In this document: positions 27,335 to 37,637 of the stretch, one piece after another
How positions within the stretch are numbered: position 1 is the first letter of the stretch
Layout: every line of letters starts with the position of its first letter
Assembly: GCF_002776695.1 (NCBI RefSeq)
Contig: NZ_LFJC01000003.1
Coordinates: forward strand, 2,610,339-2,674,338
DNA: 64,000 nucleotides
Reading direction: 5' to 3'
Origin: Bradyrhizobium nitroreducens
GTDB taxonomy: Bacteria; Pseudomonadota; Alphaproteobacteria; Rhizobiales; Xanthobacteraceae
The notes under the pieces: model-generated
Database searches by the model: none
What the model was told of the DNA's origin: nothing
What the model saw: the letters and a program-made list of their open reading frames with translations, nothing else
Made by a program: the position numbers and the translations under genes

Positions 27335-28453
27335 TCAGGTGCCGTTGCCCTTGATCTCGGCGTAGCCGCCCTTGGCGTCCCACTTGTAGACGACATAGTC
27401 GAGCTGCTTGATGTCGCCCTTGGCGTCATACTCGATCGGGCCGATCACGGTATCCCACTTGCCGGCCTTGATCGCAGCCATGACCTTCTTGGCGTCCGTG
27501 GTGCCGGCCTTCTTGGCCGCCTGCGACCAGACCTGCATCGCCGCATAGGTGTAGAGCGTGTAGCCTTCGGGGTCGATGTTCTTGGCCTTGAAGGCCTCGA
27601 CGATCTTCTTGGCGGTCGGCTTGTTGCGCGGGTCGGGGCCGAAGGTGAAGAGCGTGCCTTCGCCGGCCGGGCCGGTGATCGAGGCGTACTCCTTGTCGGC
27701 GAGCGCGTCGCCGGCCATCAGGATCGTCTTGAGGCCCTGGTCGCGCATCTGGCGCAGGATCAGGCCGCTCTCTTGGTGGTAACCGCCGACATAGACGAGG
27801 TCGATGTTGTCGCGCTTCAGGCGCGAGACGATCGCGTTGAAGTCCTTGTCGCCCTTGTTGTAGGACTCGTACATCTTCTCGGTGATGCCGGCCTTGTTGA
27901 GCGCCTTCTTGGTCTCGTCCGCAAGACCCTTGCCGTAGGTGGTCTTGTCGTTGAGGATCGCGATGTTCTTGCCCTTGTAGTTCTTGGCGATGTACTGCGC
28001 CGCGACCAGGCCCTGCTGGTCGTCGCGGCCGCAGACGCGCGCCACGTTCCAAAGTCCCGCATCGGTGAACTTCGGATTGGTGGAGGCGGGGGTAATCTGG
28101 AGCACGTTGCCGTCGGCATAGGCTTCGGAGGCGGGGATCGACGACGACGAGCAATAGTGCCCGGCCACGAACGGGATCTTCGCGCCGGCGATCTTCTCGG
28201 CGATCGAGCGCGCCTGCTTCGGATCGCAGGCATCGTCCTCGACGGAAAGCGCGAGCTTCTTGCCGTTGACGCCGCCGGCGGCGTTGATATCGGCCACGGC
28301 CATTTCGGCGCCGTTCTTCATCTGGCGGCCGAAGGCGGACTCGCCGCCGGTCATCGGACCTGCGACTGCGACGGTGACATCCTGCGCGAATGCCGCGCTC
28401 GACAGCGCGATCGATACGCCGAATGCCAGACCGATGAGCTTCAGTGATTTCAT
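27335..28453 (-). CDS. livJ: Branched-chain amino acid ABC transporter, periplasmic binding protein
   Basis: 372 aa from the ATG at 28453. A clean Sec signal peptide (KLIGLAFGVSIALSSAAFA-QD) is followed by a type I periplasmic-binding fold with the typical opening VTVAVAGPMTGGESAFG and ADINAAGGVNGKK. Family members bind Leu, Ile, Val or related amides and amino acids. It is the last gene of the liv set; a 161-base gap separates it from livF, and a terminator follows. The symbol names the role, not proven substrate range. Confidence 0.93.
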   Translation of the reverse strand: MKSLKLIGLAFGVSIALSSAAFAQDVTVAVAGPMTGGESAFGRQMKNGAEMAVADINAAGGVNGKKLALSVEDDACDPKQARSIAEKIAGAKIPFVAGHYCSSSSIPASEAYADGNVLQITPASTNPKFTDAGLWNVARVCGRDDQQGLVAAQYIAKNYKGKNIAILNDKTTYGKGLADETKKALNKAGITEKMYESYNKGDKDFNAIVSRLKRDNIDLVYVGGYHQESGLILRQMRDQGLKTILMAGDALADKEYASITGPAGEGTLFTFGPDPRNKPTAKKIVEAFKAKNIDPEGYTLYTYAAMQVWSQAAKKAGTTDAKKVMAAIKAGKWDTVIGPIEYDAKGDIKQLDYVVYKWDAKGGYAEIKGNGT

Positions 28454-28614
28454 GAGATACCTCGCGGGTGGTCGCCTGTGGAAGTTGCCGGGCATGCCCG
28501 GTCCAAACCGGGCGCCATTCTTGAATGAATTCGAGGAGAAGTCACCGGCAAAATACGGGCATTGGCGCAGATATCTCGCCACATTCGGCCGCACGCGGGC
28601 GCCCTGCGGCTCCG

Positions 28615-29351
28615 TCAGCCGTGCCGGCCGCCTTCCAGATAGGCGGCCCGAATCTCCGGGCGCTGCAACAATTCGGCGCCGGTGCCGGCCAGGGTGATCA
28701 GGCCATTGACCATGACATAGCCGCGATGGGCGAGCTTGAGGGCGTGGTTGGCGTTCTGCTCGACGATCAGCACGGTGAGGCCGTCCTGCCGGTTCAGGGT
28801 CCGGATTGCATCGAAGATCTGGCGCGCGATCAGCGGGGCGAGACCGAGCGAGGGCTCGTCGAGCAGGAGCAGGCGGGGACGGCTCATCAAGGCACGGCCG
28901 ATCGCCAGCATCTGCTGCTCGCCGCCGGACAAGGTTCCGCCGCGCTGGGCATAGCGTTCCTTCAGCCGCGGAAACAGCGTGAAGACGCGTTGGAGCGTCG
29001 CCTCGCGTTCCGCATCCGTGCATTCGGTGGCATCCGCTCCCATCTGGAGGTTTTCCGCCACGCTCATGCGGGGGAAGATGCGCCGGCCCTCCGGCGATTG
29101 CGCGATGCGCAGATGCGCGATCTCGTGAGTGGGAACATCGGTGATGTCGCGGCCTTCGTACAGGATCTGGCCGGCGCGGGCGCGCGGCTTGCCGAAGATC
29201 GTCATCATCAACGTGGACTTGCCGGCGCCGTTGGCGCCGATCAGCGCCACGATCTCGCCGGCATTGATCTCGACGTCGACGCCCTTCAGCGCCTCGATCT
29301 TGCCGTAGGCAGCGCGAAGGCTGCGGATCGCGAGCAGGGGAGTGGGCGACG

Positions 29352-29355
<4 letters not shown>
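28615..29355 (-). CDS. livF: Branched-chain amino acid ABC transporter ATP-binding protein LivF
   Basis: 246 aa from the GTG at 29355, which overlaps the livG stop by 4 bases (GTGA). Walker A GANGAGKST, signature LSGGEQQMLAIGRAL, Walker B LLLLDEPSLGLAP and H-loop EQNAN are typical LivF (the EQN in place of the usual H-loop is normal for this subfamily). It powers uptake with LivG on the LivHM permease. Confidence 0.95.
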
Positions 29356-30181
<826 letters not shown>

Positions 30182-30185
<4 letters not shown>

Positions 30186-31501
30186 CCGTGCCCTTCCTTG
30201 ACGAGGTCGGAGGAGATCGCCTGTGCCTTGGTCAGATAGACGGTCGGTGCGCGATGGCCAATCAGGCCGCGCGGCCGCCAGATCATGATCAGCACCATGG
30301 CCATGCCGAACACCAGCATGCGATAGGTCTCCAGGCTCCGGAACAGCTCGAAGCCGCCGATCATGGCGAGCGCGGACAGCGCGACGCCGAGTTGCGAGCC
30401 CATGCCGCCGAGGACGACGATCGCCAGCACCAGCGCCGATTCCTGGAAGGTAAAGGATTCAGGGCTGATGAAGCCTTGACGGGTGGCGAAGAACGCACCG
30501 GCAAAGCCGCCGAACATCGCACCCGTCGCGAACGCCGTGAGCTTGGTGGTCGTGGTGTTGATGCCGAGCGCGCGGCAGGCGACCTCGTCCTCGCGCAAGG
30601 CTTCCCAGGCCCGCCCGATCGGCAGGCGGCGCAGGCGGATCGTCGCCCAATTGGTGAGCAGCGCGAGCGCCAGGATCAGATAGAACAGGAAGATAATGCG
30701 GTGGGTTGGCGAATATTCGATGCCGAGCTTGGCGGCGAGGCCGTCATCGCTGTTGTCGAGCGGGATGCCGAAGAAGGAGGGGCGGGGAATGCCGGAGACG
30801 CCGTTGGGGCCGCCAGTCAGATCCTGCCAGTTGATGATGACGAGACGAATGATCTCGCCAAAGGCGAGCGTCACGATGGCGAGGTAGTCGCCGCGCAGGC
30901 GCAGCACCGGGAAGCCGAGCAGGACGCCCCAGAACGCGGCGAGGATTCCGGCCAGCGGCAGGCAGATCCAGAACGACCAGCCGAAATTGGTGGCGAGCAA
31001 TCCATAGGAGTAGGCGCCGACCGCGTAGAAGGCGACGTAGCCGAGGTCGAGCAGGCCGGCGAGCCCGACCACGACGTTCAGGCCCCAGCCCAGCATGACA
31101 TAGGTGAGCACGAGGATCGCGAGATCGAGAATATAGCGCTGGTTATAGAAGATCACCGGCACCAGCAGCGTGAAGATCAGGAGCGCGGGCGCAAGGTAGC
31201 GGCCGATGAACGACACGCCGCTCTTCACCGCGGGCGGCACCAGGTTCTCGGCGCCGGTCGGGCCGATCCATTGCCTGAGCAGCTCGATCACGATCGAGCC
31301 GCCGAACACGGCGGCGACGATGGATGCGAGGTCACCGAAGCGGGTCCAATAGGTGAGCTGGCCCGAGGAGCCCGCCTCGGTGCGGATGCCGATCATCAGC
31401 GAAAACAGCACCAGCGCGATCAGCGCGTTGACGAAGGCTGTCTTCAGGAGAGCGGGGATGCTCGTTGCAGGTTTAGCCGGGTGGGTCGAGGGAGCTTTCA
31501 C
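30182..31501 (-). CDS. livM: Branched-chain amino acid ABC transporter permease LivM
   Basis: 439 aa starting at a GTG (31501), 11 bases after the livH stop. About ten TM helices. The permease signature appears as GGPNGVSGIPRPSFFG and the conserved loop near REDEVACRALGIN. It is longer than many LivM because of an N-terminal extension with two extra helices (about 18-40 and 55-75). It pairs with LivH to form the membrane channel. Confidence 0.94.
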
Positions 31502-31512
31502 GCGTGCGACCG

Positions 31513-32430
31513 TCAGACTTTTTCGACTTCGGGACGGCCGAGCAGGCCGGTCGGCATGAAGATCAGTACCACGATCAGGATCGAGAACGCCGCGACGTCC
31601 TTGTACTCGACCGAGAAATAGGCCGACCAGAACGTCTCGATCAGGCCGATCGCGAGGCCGCCGAGCATGGCACCCGGCAGCGAGCCGATGCCGCCGAGCA
31701 CGGCAGCGGTGAACGCCTTGATGCCGGCGACGAAGCCCATGAAGAAATCGACCAGGCCGTAATAGAGCAGGTACATCAGGCCCGCCACCGCGGCCAGCGC
31801 CGCACCGATCACGAAGGTCATCGAGATGGTGCGGTCGACGTCGACGCCGAGCAGCGCCGCCATGGTCTGGTCCTGCTCGCAGGCGCGCATGTCGCGGCCA
31901 AGCCTTGTGCGCGATACCAGCCAGGTGAAGATCGCCAGCAGCACGATGGTGGTGATGACCACGATGATCTGGATGTTGGAGAGCTGGATGACGAAGCCGT
32001 CCGCGCTCTCGTGCAGGGTATAGCCGCCGGTAATGACGGGCGGGATCGGCTTGACGCGTGCGCCTTGCGCCACCTGCGAGTAATTGGTCAGCACGAAGGA
32101 CATGCCGATCGCCGACAGCATCGGGGCGAGGCGGAAGGAGTGACGCAGCGGCCTGTAGGCGATGCGCTCGATGGTCCAGCCATAGAGCGCGGTGATCGCC
32201 ATCGACACCAGCAGCACCACGAGCAGGATCAGCGGGATCGCGGTGAGGCCGAGCGAGATCAGGATCAGGAAGGTGATCAGGGCGATGAAGCCGCCGATCA
32301 TGAAGACGTCGCCATGGGCGAAGTTGATCATGCCGACGATGCCGTAGACCATCGTATAGCCGATCGCGATCAGGCCGTAGATGGAGCCGAGCACGAGGCC
32401 GTTGATGAGCTGCTGGGCGAAATAATCCAT
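31513..32430 (-). CDS. livH: Branched-chain amino acid ABC transporter permease LivH
   Basis: 305 aa from the ATG at 32430 (MDYFAQQLINGLVLGS). An in-frame TTG 15 bases upstream is less likely. The family opening LGSIYGLIAIGYTMVYGIVGMI, NFAHGDVFMIGG, and the loop RACEQDQTMAALLGVDVDR are diagnostic. About eight TM helices. It is the first gene of the liv operon; 282 bases upstream separate it from the divergent Gln-rich ORF. Confidence 0.96.
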   Translation of the reverse strand: MDYFAQQLINGLVLGSIYGLIAIGYTMVYGIVGMINFAHGDVFMIGGFIALITFLILISLGLTAIPLILLVVLLVSMAITALYGWTIERIAYRPLRHSFRLAPMLSAIGMSFVLTNYSQVAQGARVKPIPPVITGGYTLHESADGFVIQLSNIQIIVVITTIVLLAIFTWLVSRTRLGRDMRACEQDQTMAALLGVDVDRTISMTFVIGAALAAVAGLMYLLYYGLVDFFMGFVAGIKAFTAAVLGGIGSLPGAMLGGLAIGLIETFWSAYFSVEYKDVAAFSILIVVLIFMPTGLLGRPEVEKV

Positions 32431-32712
32431 GGGCTGCCGTACCAAACCTGACGCGGGCTCAAAGGAAGAGCTCTTAGGAGAGTGGGTTTATTGGGCCGTT
32501 TCTTTGGGCCCCGGCAGCCCCTAAGCATTCTTCCGGTTTTGTAACAGGAGGGAACTGGCGGCTGCAACAGGTCAACCTCTCGGCAGAAGGTCTTGTACAG
32601 AGGTCATTTGCGTTTTCGGGTTCCGCACCTGCGAGGAACTGGGTTCCCGGGGCAACCAATATGGATCGCGGCGGTTATCTCGTCTCTGACGTCCAACAAG
32701 GGAGTTCCCCGA

Positions 32713-32889
32713 ATGACGAAGCAGCAGAACCAGAATCCGGGCCAGCAGAGTCAGACCCCCGGCCAGCAGCGCCCCGGGCAGCAGCAGGGCGGCGGTCAGA
32801 AACCCGGACAGCAGCAGCAGAACGACCCGATGCGCCAGGGCGACAGGCCCGGCCAGCATCAGGGCGGCCAGCGCGATCAGGACAATTAG
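32713..32889 (+). CDS. Glutamine-rich 58-aa protein
   Basis: The ATG at 32713 has AGGGAG about 8 bases upstream and the frame ends right before a strong terminator, which supports a real transcription unit. More than half of the residues are Gln, Gly or Pro in loose repeats of PGQQ. No hydrophobic core, so intrinsically disordered. I recall similar short Gln/Pro/Gly proteins in Bradyrhizobium without a known role; a stress or hydration function is speculation. Confidence 0.7.
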   Translation: MTKQQNQNPGQQSQTPGQQRPGQQQGGGQKPGQQQQNDPMRQGDRPGQHQGGQRDQDN

Positions 32890-32922
32890 TTTGGGAGCCC
32901 AGGAGTAATTGAGGGTGACGAG

Positions 32923-32955
32923 GGCCCCGCCGGAAGGCGGGGCCTTCTTTCTTTT
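32923..32955 (+). terminator. Rho-independent terminator
   Basis: GGCCCCGCC (32923-32931) pairs perfectly with GGCGGGGCC (32936-32944) around a GGAA tetraloop, followed by TTCTTTCTTTT. It closes the small Gln-rich gene ending at 32889. Confidence 0.9.
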
Positions 32956-32967
32956 GGGTCTCACTCC

Positions 32968-33041
32968 GTCATTCCGGAACGGCTCGAAGAGCCCCCCGGG
33001 GATCTCGAGATTCCGGGTACTGACCACCATCCCGGAATGAC
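32968..33041. repeat. Palindromic intergenic repeat, copy 1
   Basis: Begins GTCATTCCGG and ends CCGGAATGAC, with an internal CTCGAGATTCCGGGT segment. It is one of six related copies in this window, and a shorter and more degenerate one. It lies just after the terminator at 32923. Confidence 0.75.
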
Positions 33042-33168
33042 GACGTCCCAGGGGCCCGGTTAAGGTAAACAAAGGGTTTAAATTGCCGCCACAGTCTGAT
33101 GCGAGTTAGCTCCGGCGAAGCCGCTGCCTTCCGTCGAAGGCCTACGGCCAGATCAAGCGGGAAGCGGC

Positions 33169-33723
33169 ATGTTCAGGAATTGGCGGATCGGCTCGGTCAA
33201 CGGCGCGCTGCTGGCAGCCTATTTCATTCCCGTATGGACCCTCGTCGCCTTCAGTATCATCGTGGCACCGGTGCACGGGCTCTACGAGCGGCCGAGCGTC
33301 GCCGTTGCGCTGTATCTCAGCGATCATCTCCAGATGGCAGGGATGGACACGGTGCGCGCCGCCTGGCTGCTGGCGCTGGGACGGCTGACCGTTGTGGCGT
33401 TCTTCGTGATCTATCTCGCGCTGCTCTGCATTCCCCGCACGCGGAAGAGTGGCGGCAGCGACGAGGCGCTCGGCATTGCGCTGGCGATCGGCAGCCTGCT
33501 CTCGTTTGCCAGCATGGTGATGGCCTCGAAAGTCGGCGAGATGGCTGCGCTCCGGCTGCACGCCACCGAACTTTTGCTGCTGCTCGGTGCCGCGATTGTG
33601 CTCGTGATCGAAAAGCCGGTGGCGCCGCCGAAGACGGTCGAGGCCGGCGCGCCGCCAAACCTTCAGCCGGCAAGTCTTCAGCCGCTAGCTCTTGAGCAGG
33701 CCGAGCTCCTGCACAATCGCTGA
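33169..33723 (+). CDS. Hypothetical four-TM membrane protein
   Basis: 184 aa. TM helices at about 12-34, 63-86, 100-122 and 132-147; the C-terminal 35 residues are Pro/Ala/Gln-rich. No family recognised. ATG with GGGAAG upstream. Its last 39 bases overlap the end of the convergent pcaC gene. Confidence 0.72.
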   Translation: MFRNWRIGSVNGALLAAYFIPVWTLVAFSIIVAPVHGLYERPSVAVALYLSDHLQMAGMDTVRAAWLLALGRLTVVAFFVIYLALLCIPRTRKSGGSDEALGIALAIGSLLSFASMVMASKVGEMAALRLHATELLLLLGAAIVLVIEKPVAPPKTVEAGAPPNLQPASLQPLALEQAELLHNR

Positions 33724-34077
33724 GGCTTCCTTCACGGCGTGGTTGGCAGCCGGCACGCCGCAATAGATCGCTTGCTGGAGCAGGATTTCCTTGATGTCCT
33801 CGGGCGTGAAGCCGCCCTCGGCGAGCGCCGCGCGCACATGCAGGCGGAATTCGTCCCATTGCCCGAGCGCGACCATGGTGCCGATCACCAGCACCCGCCG
33901 CGTGCGCTCGTCGAAATGCGGTCGCGTCCAGATCTCGCCCCACGCATAGCGCGTGATCATGTCCTGGAAATCGGTGTTGAACGCGTTGCGGTTCGCGATC
34001 GACTTGTCGACCCAGGCATTGCCCAGCACCCTGCGGCGAACGTTCATGCCGGCATCGCGGCGCTTCTGGTCGTCCAT
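33685..34077 (-). CDS. pcaC: 4-carboxymuconolactone decarboxylase
   Basis: 130 aa, the normal length. CMD-family motifs: DMITRYAWGEIWTRPHFDER, RRVLVIGTMVALGQWDEFRLH, and the HVRAAL/AIYCGVPAANHA region with the His and Cys of the active site. It decarboxylates 4-carboxymuconolactone to beta-ketoadipate enol-lactone in the protocatechuate branch of the beta-ketoadipate pathway. It is last in a pcaB-pcaD-pcaC order; a repeat separates it from pcaD. Confidence 0.95.
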   Translation of the reverse strand: MDDQKRRDAGMNVRRRVLGNAWVDKSIANRNAFNTDFQDMITRYAWGEIWTRPHFDERTRRVLVIGTMVALGQWDEFRLHVRAALAEGGFTPEDIKEILLQQAIYCGVPAANHAVKEASAIVQELGLLKS

Positions 34078-34095
34078 TGTGTTTCTCCGGATCGG

Positions 34096-34193
34096 GCATT
34101 CCGGGGCGCCTCGGAGAGGCGAGCCCGGAATCTCGAGGTGATGAATGCGGATCGAGATTCCGGGTTCGATGCTCCGCATCGTCCCGGAATGAC
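34096..34193. repeat. Palindromic intergenic repeat, copy 2 (between pcaD and pcaC)
   Basis: Two nested dyads: CATTCCGGGGCGC...GCGAGCCCGGAAT, then GAGATTCCGGGTTCG...CGTCCCGGAATG. Inserted inside an operon, so it will be transcribed as a large hairpin and could affect pcaC expression. Confidence 0.8.
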
Positions 34194-34204
34194 GGTGATG
34201 GTGG

Positions 34205-34987
34205 TTAGCGCTGCGTCAGGAAGCCCACCACTGCGTCGGTGAATGCATGCGGCTGCTCGACGTTGGAAATGTGCGCGGCGTCGATGATGGTCATGCTGGC
34301 GCCGGGAATGTTCGAGCGGATCAGCTCTCCCGCGGAGATCGGCGTCGCCATGTCGTGGCGGCCGGCGATCACCAGTGTCGGACTCTTGATCTTCGGCAGC
34401 AGCGAGCGCTGGTCGAGCGTCGATAGCGCCTCGCAGCAGGCGAGATAACCCTCGACGGGCGAGGCAAGCAGCATCGACTTCATCCTCGCGGTGATGTCAG
34501 GCTCGCGCTCGCGAAAATCCTGCGTCAGCCAGCCTGCGATCACGGCGTCGGCGACCGCGGCGATGCCGCCTTTCTTCACGGCGTCGATGCGCTCCAGCCA
34601 TTTCGTCGGTTCGGCATAGTAGCAGGAGGTGTTGGCGAGGATGAGCTTGCCGAATCTTTCAGGGGCATTGGCGCCCAGCCATTGCCCGACCATGCCACCC
34701 ATCGACAGGCCGCACCAGTGCACCTTCTCGATGTTGAGATCGTCGAGGATCGCGAGCACGTCGCGGCCGAAGCGCTCCATCGTGTAGGGGCCTTGCGGCA
34801 CCTGGGACTTGCCGTGGCCACGGCGGTCGTAGCGGATGACGCGGAACACCTGCGTCAGCGCCTTCATCTGCGGCTCCCACATCTGAAGCGTGCAGCCGAG
34901 CGAGTTGGAGAGCATCAGGGTCGGCCCGCCGTCGCGGCCCTCGACGGAGACGTTGAGCAGGCATCCGTCGGCATCGATCATGGGCAT
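34205..34987 (-). CDS. pcaD: 3-oxoadipate enol-lactonase
   Basis: 260 aa from the ATG at 34987 (GGAG 7 bases upstream; a second ATG lies two codons later). Alpha/beta-hydrolase fold with nucleophile elbow CGLSMGGMVGQWLG, the acid in GRHDMATP and the His in DAAHISNVEQP. It hydrolyses beta-ketoadipate enol-lactone to beta-ketoadipate. It follows pcaB by about 28 bases. Confidence 0.94.
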   Translation of the reverse strand: MPMIDADGCLLNVSVEGRDGGPTLMLSNSLGCTLQMWEPQMKALTQVFRVIRYDRRGHGKSQVPQGPYTMERFGRDVLAILDDLNIEKVHWCGLSMGGMVGQWLGANAPERFGKLILANTSCYYAEPTKWLERIDAVKKGGIAAVADAVIAGWLTQDFREREPDITARMKSMLLASPVEGYLACCEALSTLDQRSLLPKIKSPTLVIAGRHDMATPISAGELIRSNIPGASMTIIDAAHISNVEQPHAFTDAVVGFLTQR

Positions 34988-35015
34988 GCGGCGTCTCCGT
35001 CGTATTGTTCAGTTC

Positions 35016-36371
35016 TTATTCGCGGTCGAGGCTGTCAAGCAGCCGGTCGATCAGGGCTTGGGAAGCCCCTTGATAGGCCATCGGCTCGAACAATGCCGCA
35101 AGTTTTTCCGGCGAGAGATGCACGGTGACCTGCGAATCAGCCGACAGCACTTCGCGCAGGTGCCTCTTCTCGGCAACCGCGCGCTTGCTGGCGGCCTCGA
35201 CGAGATGATGCGCATCGCTCTTGCCGATCCTCTCCGCCAGCGCAAAGGTGACGGCTTCCGCCATGATCAGGCCATGCGTCGCATCGAGATTGCTGCGCAT
35301 GCGCGCGGCGTCGACGTCCAGGCCCTCCGCAATGTCGACAATCGCGGCCAGCGCGCCCGAGGCGACCAGCATCAGTTGCGGCAGCGTCGGCCATTCCGCG
35401 TGCCAGGGGCCGGCGCTGCGCTCGTGGTCCTGCACCTGGGCCGCGAAGATCGTCGCCGCAAGCTGTGGAGCCATTGTCGCGGCGCCCAGCGCGCTGGCCG
35501 CGGCGACCGGGTTGCGCTTATGCGGCATGGTCGAGGAGCCGCCGCGGCCTTCGCCGGCGGGCTCGAATGCTTCGGCGACGTCGGTCTGCATCAGCAGCGA
35601 GACGTCGCGCGCGATCTTGCCGCAGCTTCCGGCCAGAATGGCCAGGCCGGACGCGGCCTCCGCGATGCGGTCGCGATGGGTGTGCCAGGGCGCCTCCGGC
35701 AGCGGCAGGTTCAGCTCCTGCGCAAGCCGTTCGGCCACCGCGAGCCCCCTGTCGCCGAGGGCGGCGAGCGTGCCGGCGGCGCCGCCGAATTGCAGCGCGA
35801 GGCCCTCGCGGCGCAGCCGCCGCAGGCGGCAGCGGGTGCGGGCGAGGCTCGAGGCATATTCGGCGGCCTTGAGACCGAACGGCATCGGCAGCGCGTGCTG
35901 GAGCCAGGTCCGTGCCACCATCGCAGTGTTGCGATGGCTGCGCGCCAGCGCCGCAAAGCCCTTGATGGCGCGGCTGAGGTCGGCGTCCAGCGCATCGATG
36001 CCGGCGCGAAGCGTGAGCATGGTCGCGGTGTCGATCACATCCTGGCTGGTCGCGCCCCAATGCACGTAGCGCGCGGCCTCCTTGTCAGCCTTGCCGACAT
36101 TGGCGGTCAGCATCTTGACCAGGGGAATGGCGAGATTGCCCGATCGCGTCGCGGCCTCCGCCAACGCGGCCACGTCAAAGCCATCGGCCCTGCACGCGGC
36201 CTCGATCGGGCCCACCGCCGATACGGGAATCACATCCGTGGCGGCCTCGGCGCGTGCCAGGGCTGCCTCGAAATCAAGCATGTACAGGAGCGTCGACCGG
36301 TCGTCGCAGACCGCGCGCATGGCGGCGCTCGACAGCATCGGTGCGAGCAGGGGGGAGAGGGAAGTGCTCAT
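35016..36371 (-). CDS. pcaB: 3-carboxy-cis,cis-muconate cycloisomerase
   Basis: 451 aa. Fumarase/aspartase superfamily signature GGSSTMPHKRNPV, with HWGATSQDVIDTA and the C-terminal cycloisomerase domain. It cyclises 3-carboxymuconate to 4-carboxymuconolactone. The dioxygenase genes pcaGH and the regulator pcaQ are not in this window, so the first ring-cleavage step is encoded elsewhere. Confidence 0.95.
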   Translation of the reverse strand: MSTSLSPLLAPMLSSAAMRAVCDDRSTLLYMLDFEAALARAEAATDVIPVSAVGPIEAACRADGFDVAALAEAATRSGNLAIPLVKMLTANVGKADKEAARYVHWGATSQDVIDTATMLTLRAGIDALDADLSRAIKGFAALARSHRNTAMVARTWLQHALPMPFGLKAAEYASSLARTRCRLRRLRREGLALQFGGAAGTLAALGDRGLAVAERLAQELNLPLPEAPWHTHRDRIAEAASGLAILAGSCGKIARDVSLLMQTDVAEAFEPAGEGRGGSSTMPHKRNPVAAASALGAATMAPQLAATIFAAQVQDHERSAGPWHAEWPTLPQLMLVASGALAAIVDIAEGLDVDAARMRSNLDATHGLIMAEAVTFALAERIGKSDAHHLVEAASKRAVAEKRHLREVLSADSQVTVHLSPEKLAALFEPMAYQGASQALIDRLLDSLDRE

Positions 36372-36543
36372 GGTGCGCGCGACCTAATCATCATGGCCCG
36401 GCCGTGCCAATCCCCCACCGCCCGCACACGTCTTTTTGCAGTTGCGAATATGCATTGCTCGTGACCGGGCGCCGCCCTTTCCTTTGCCGCGTCCCTGCGT
36501 TACTTGATCAGCACTATAGTTGCGCGATCCGGGAGGTACCCTC

Positions 36544-36990
36544 ATGGCCATGACGATGAACGGCGAAGTCCAGCTTGCGGCGCCGCGCGAGGCCGTGTGG
36601 GCCAAGCTCAACGATCCCGAGGTGCTGAAGGCCTGCATCCCCGGCTGCGAAGAGCTCGAGAAGACCGACGACGGCGGCTTCCGCGCAACGGCGAAAATGA
36701 AGGTCGGCCCGGTGTCGGCACGCTTCAAGGGCAAGGTCACGCTCAGCGATCTCGACCCGCCGAACGGCTACAGAATCTCGGGTGAGGGCGAGGGCGGGGT
36801 CGCCGGCTTCGCCAAGGGTGGCGCGGTGGTCAAGCTCGCGGAGAAGGACGGCGGCACGCTGCTCTCCTACGAGGTCGAGGCGCAGATCGGCGGCAAGTTG
36901 GCGCAGCTCGGCCAGCGCCTCATCAACGGCGCCGCCAAGAAGCTGGCCGACGAGTTTTTCGCGAACTTCGCCAAGGCGGTACAGAGCTGA
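36544..36990 (+). CDS. coxG: CoxG family (CO dehydrogenase subunit G, SRPBCC)
   Basis: 148 aa; GGGAGG about 9 bases before the ATG at 36544. Matches the CoxG pattern: GEVQLAAPREAVWAKLNDPE, CIPGCEELEK, GPVSARFKGKV and the terminal helix ADEFFANFAKAV. CoxG proteins tether the molybdenum hydroxylase to the membrane in carboxydotrophs. Divergent from pcaB and first of the cox-like cluster. Confidence 0.9.
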   Translation: MAMTMNGEVQLAAPREAVWAKLNDPEVLKACIPGCEELEKTDDGGFRATAKMKVGPVSARFKGKVTLSDLDPPNGYRISGEGEGGVAGFAKGGAVVKLAEKDGGTLLSYEVEAQIGGKLAQLGQRLINGAAKKLADEFFANFAKAVQS

Positions 36991-37124
36991 AGGTCATCGC
37001 CTTCGGCATGGCGCCTTGCACCCCGGGCGATGTTGCCCCGGGGCATAATGGCCCATATGATGGGTTGGAATAATTATAAGAACCGCTTCGACGGGACCCG
37101 TCGGGGCGCTGATAGAGAGTGCTT

Positions 37125-37610
37125 ATGGCAAAAATCTCCCTCATCGTGAACGGCAATCCTGTTACCGCCAACGTCGATCCCCGCACCCTCCTGGTGCAGT
37201 TCCTGCGCGAGAATCTGCACCTGACCGGCACCCATGTCGGCTGCGACACCTCGCAGTGCGGCGCCTGTGTCGTGCATCTCGACGGCAAGGCCGTGAAGTC
37301 CTGCACCACGCTTGCCGTGATGGCCGATGGCCACGAGGTCAAGACGATCGAGGGACTGGCCGCCGACGGGGCGCCGCTGCATCCGATGCAGGAGGCCTTC
37401 CGCGAGCATCATGGCCTGCAGTGCGGCTTCTGCACGCCGGGCATGATCATGACCGCGATCGACATCGTGCATCGCAAGGGCCACGAGCTGGACGACCATA
37501 CGATCCGGGAAGAACTGGAAGGCAATCTCTGCCGCTGCACCGGCTACCAGAACATCGTCACCTCGATCTCCGCCGGGGCCAAGGCGATGGCGAAATCCGA
37601 TCTCGCGTAA
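37125..37610 (+). CDS. coxS: Molybdenum hydroxylase small subunit, [2Fe-2S] (CoxS-like)
   Basis: 161 aa. The ferredoxin-type site ([16 protein letters not shown], then C in KSCTTL) and the second cluster ([16 protein letters not shown]) hold all eight expected cysteines. It passes electrons from the molybdenum site to FAD. In known operons a large-subunit gene comes next to it; here only 27 bases separate it from coxM. Confidence 0.93.
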   Translation: MAKISLIVNGNPVTANVDPRTLLVQFLRENLHLTGTHVGCDTSQCGACVVHLDGKAVKSCTTLAVMADGHEVKTIEGLAADGAPLHPMQEAFREHHGLQCGFCTPGMIMTAIDIVHRKGHELDDHTIREELEGNLCRCTGYQNIVTSISAGAKAMAKSDLA

Positions 37611-37637
37611 CGCGCCTCCCGCGACCAGGACATTCAG

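Noticed and set aside
30188..31621. 477-codon plus-strand frame opposite livM and livH
   Set aside because: Its composition is rich in Arg, Asp, His and Gln, as expected from reading the complement of a real gene in GC-rich DNA; the opposite strand has clear LivM/LivH motifs.
37007..37046. GC-rich hairpin after coxG as a terminator
   Set aside because: The stem (CCCCGGGC with GCCCCGGGG) is imperfect and has no U-tract, so read-through into coxS is likely.
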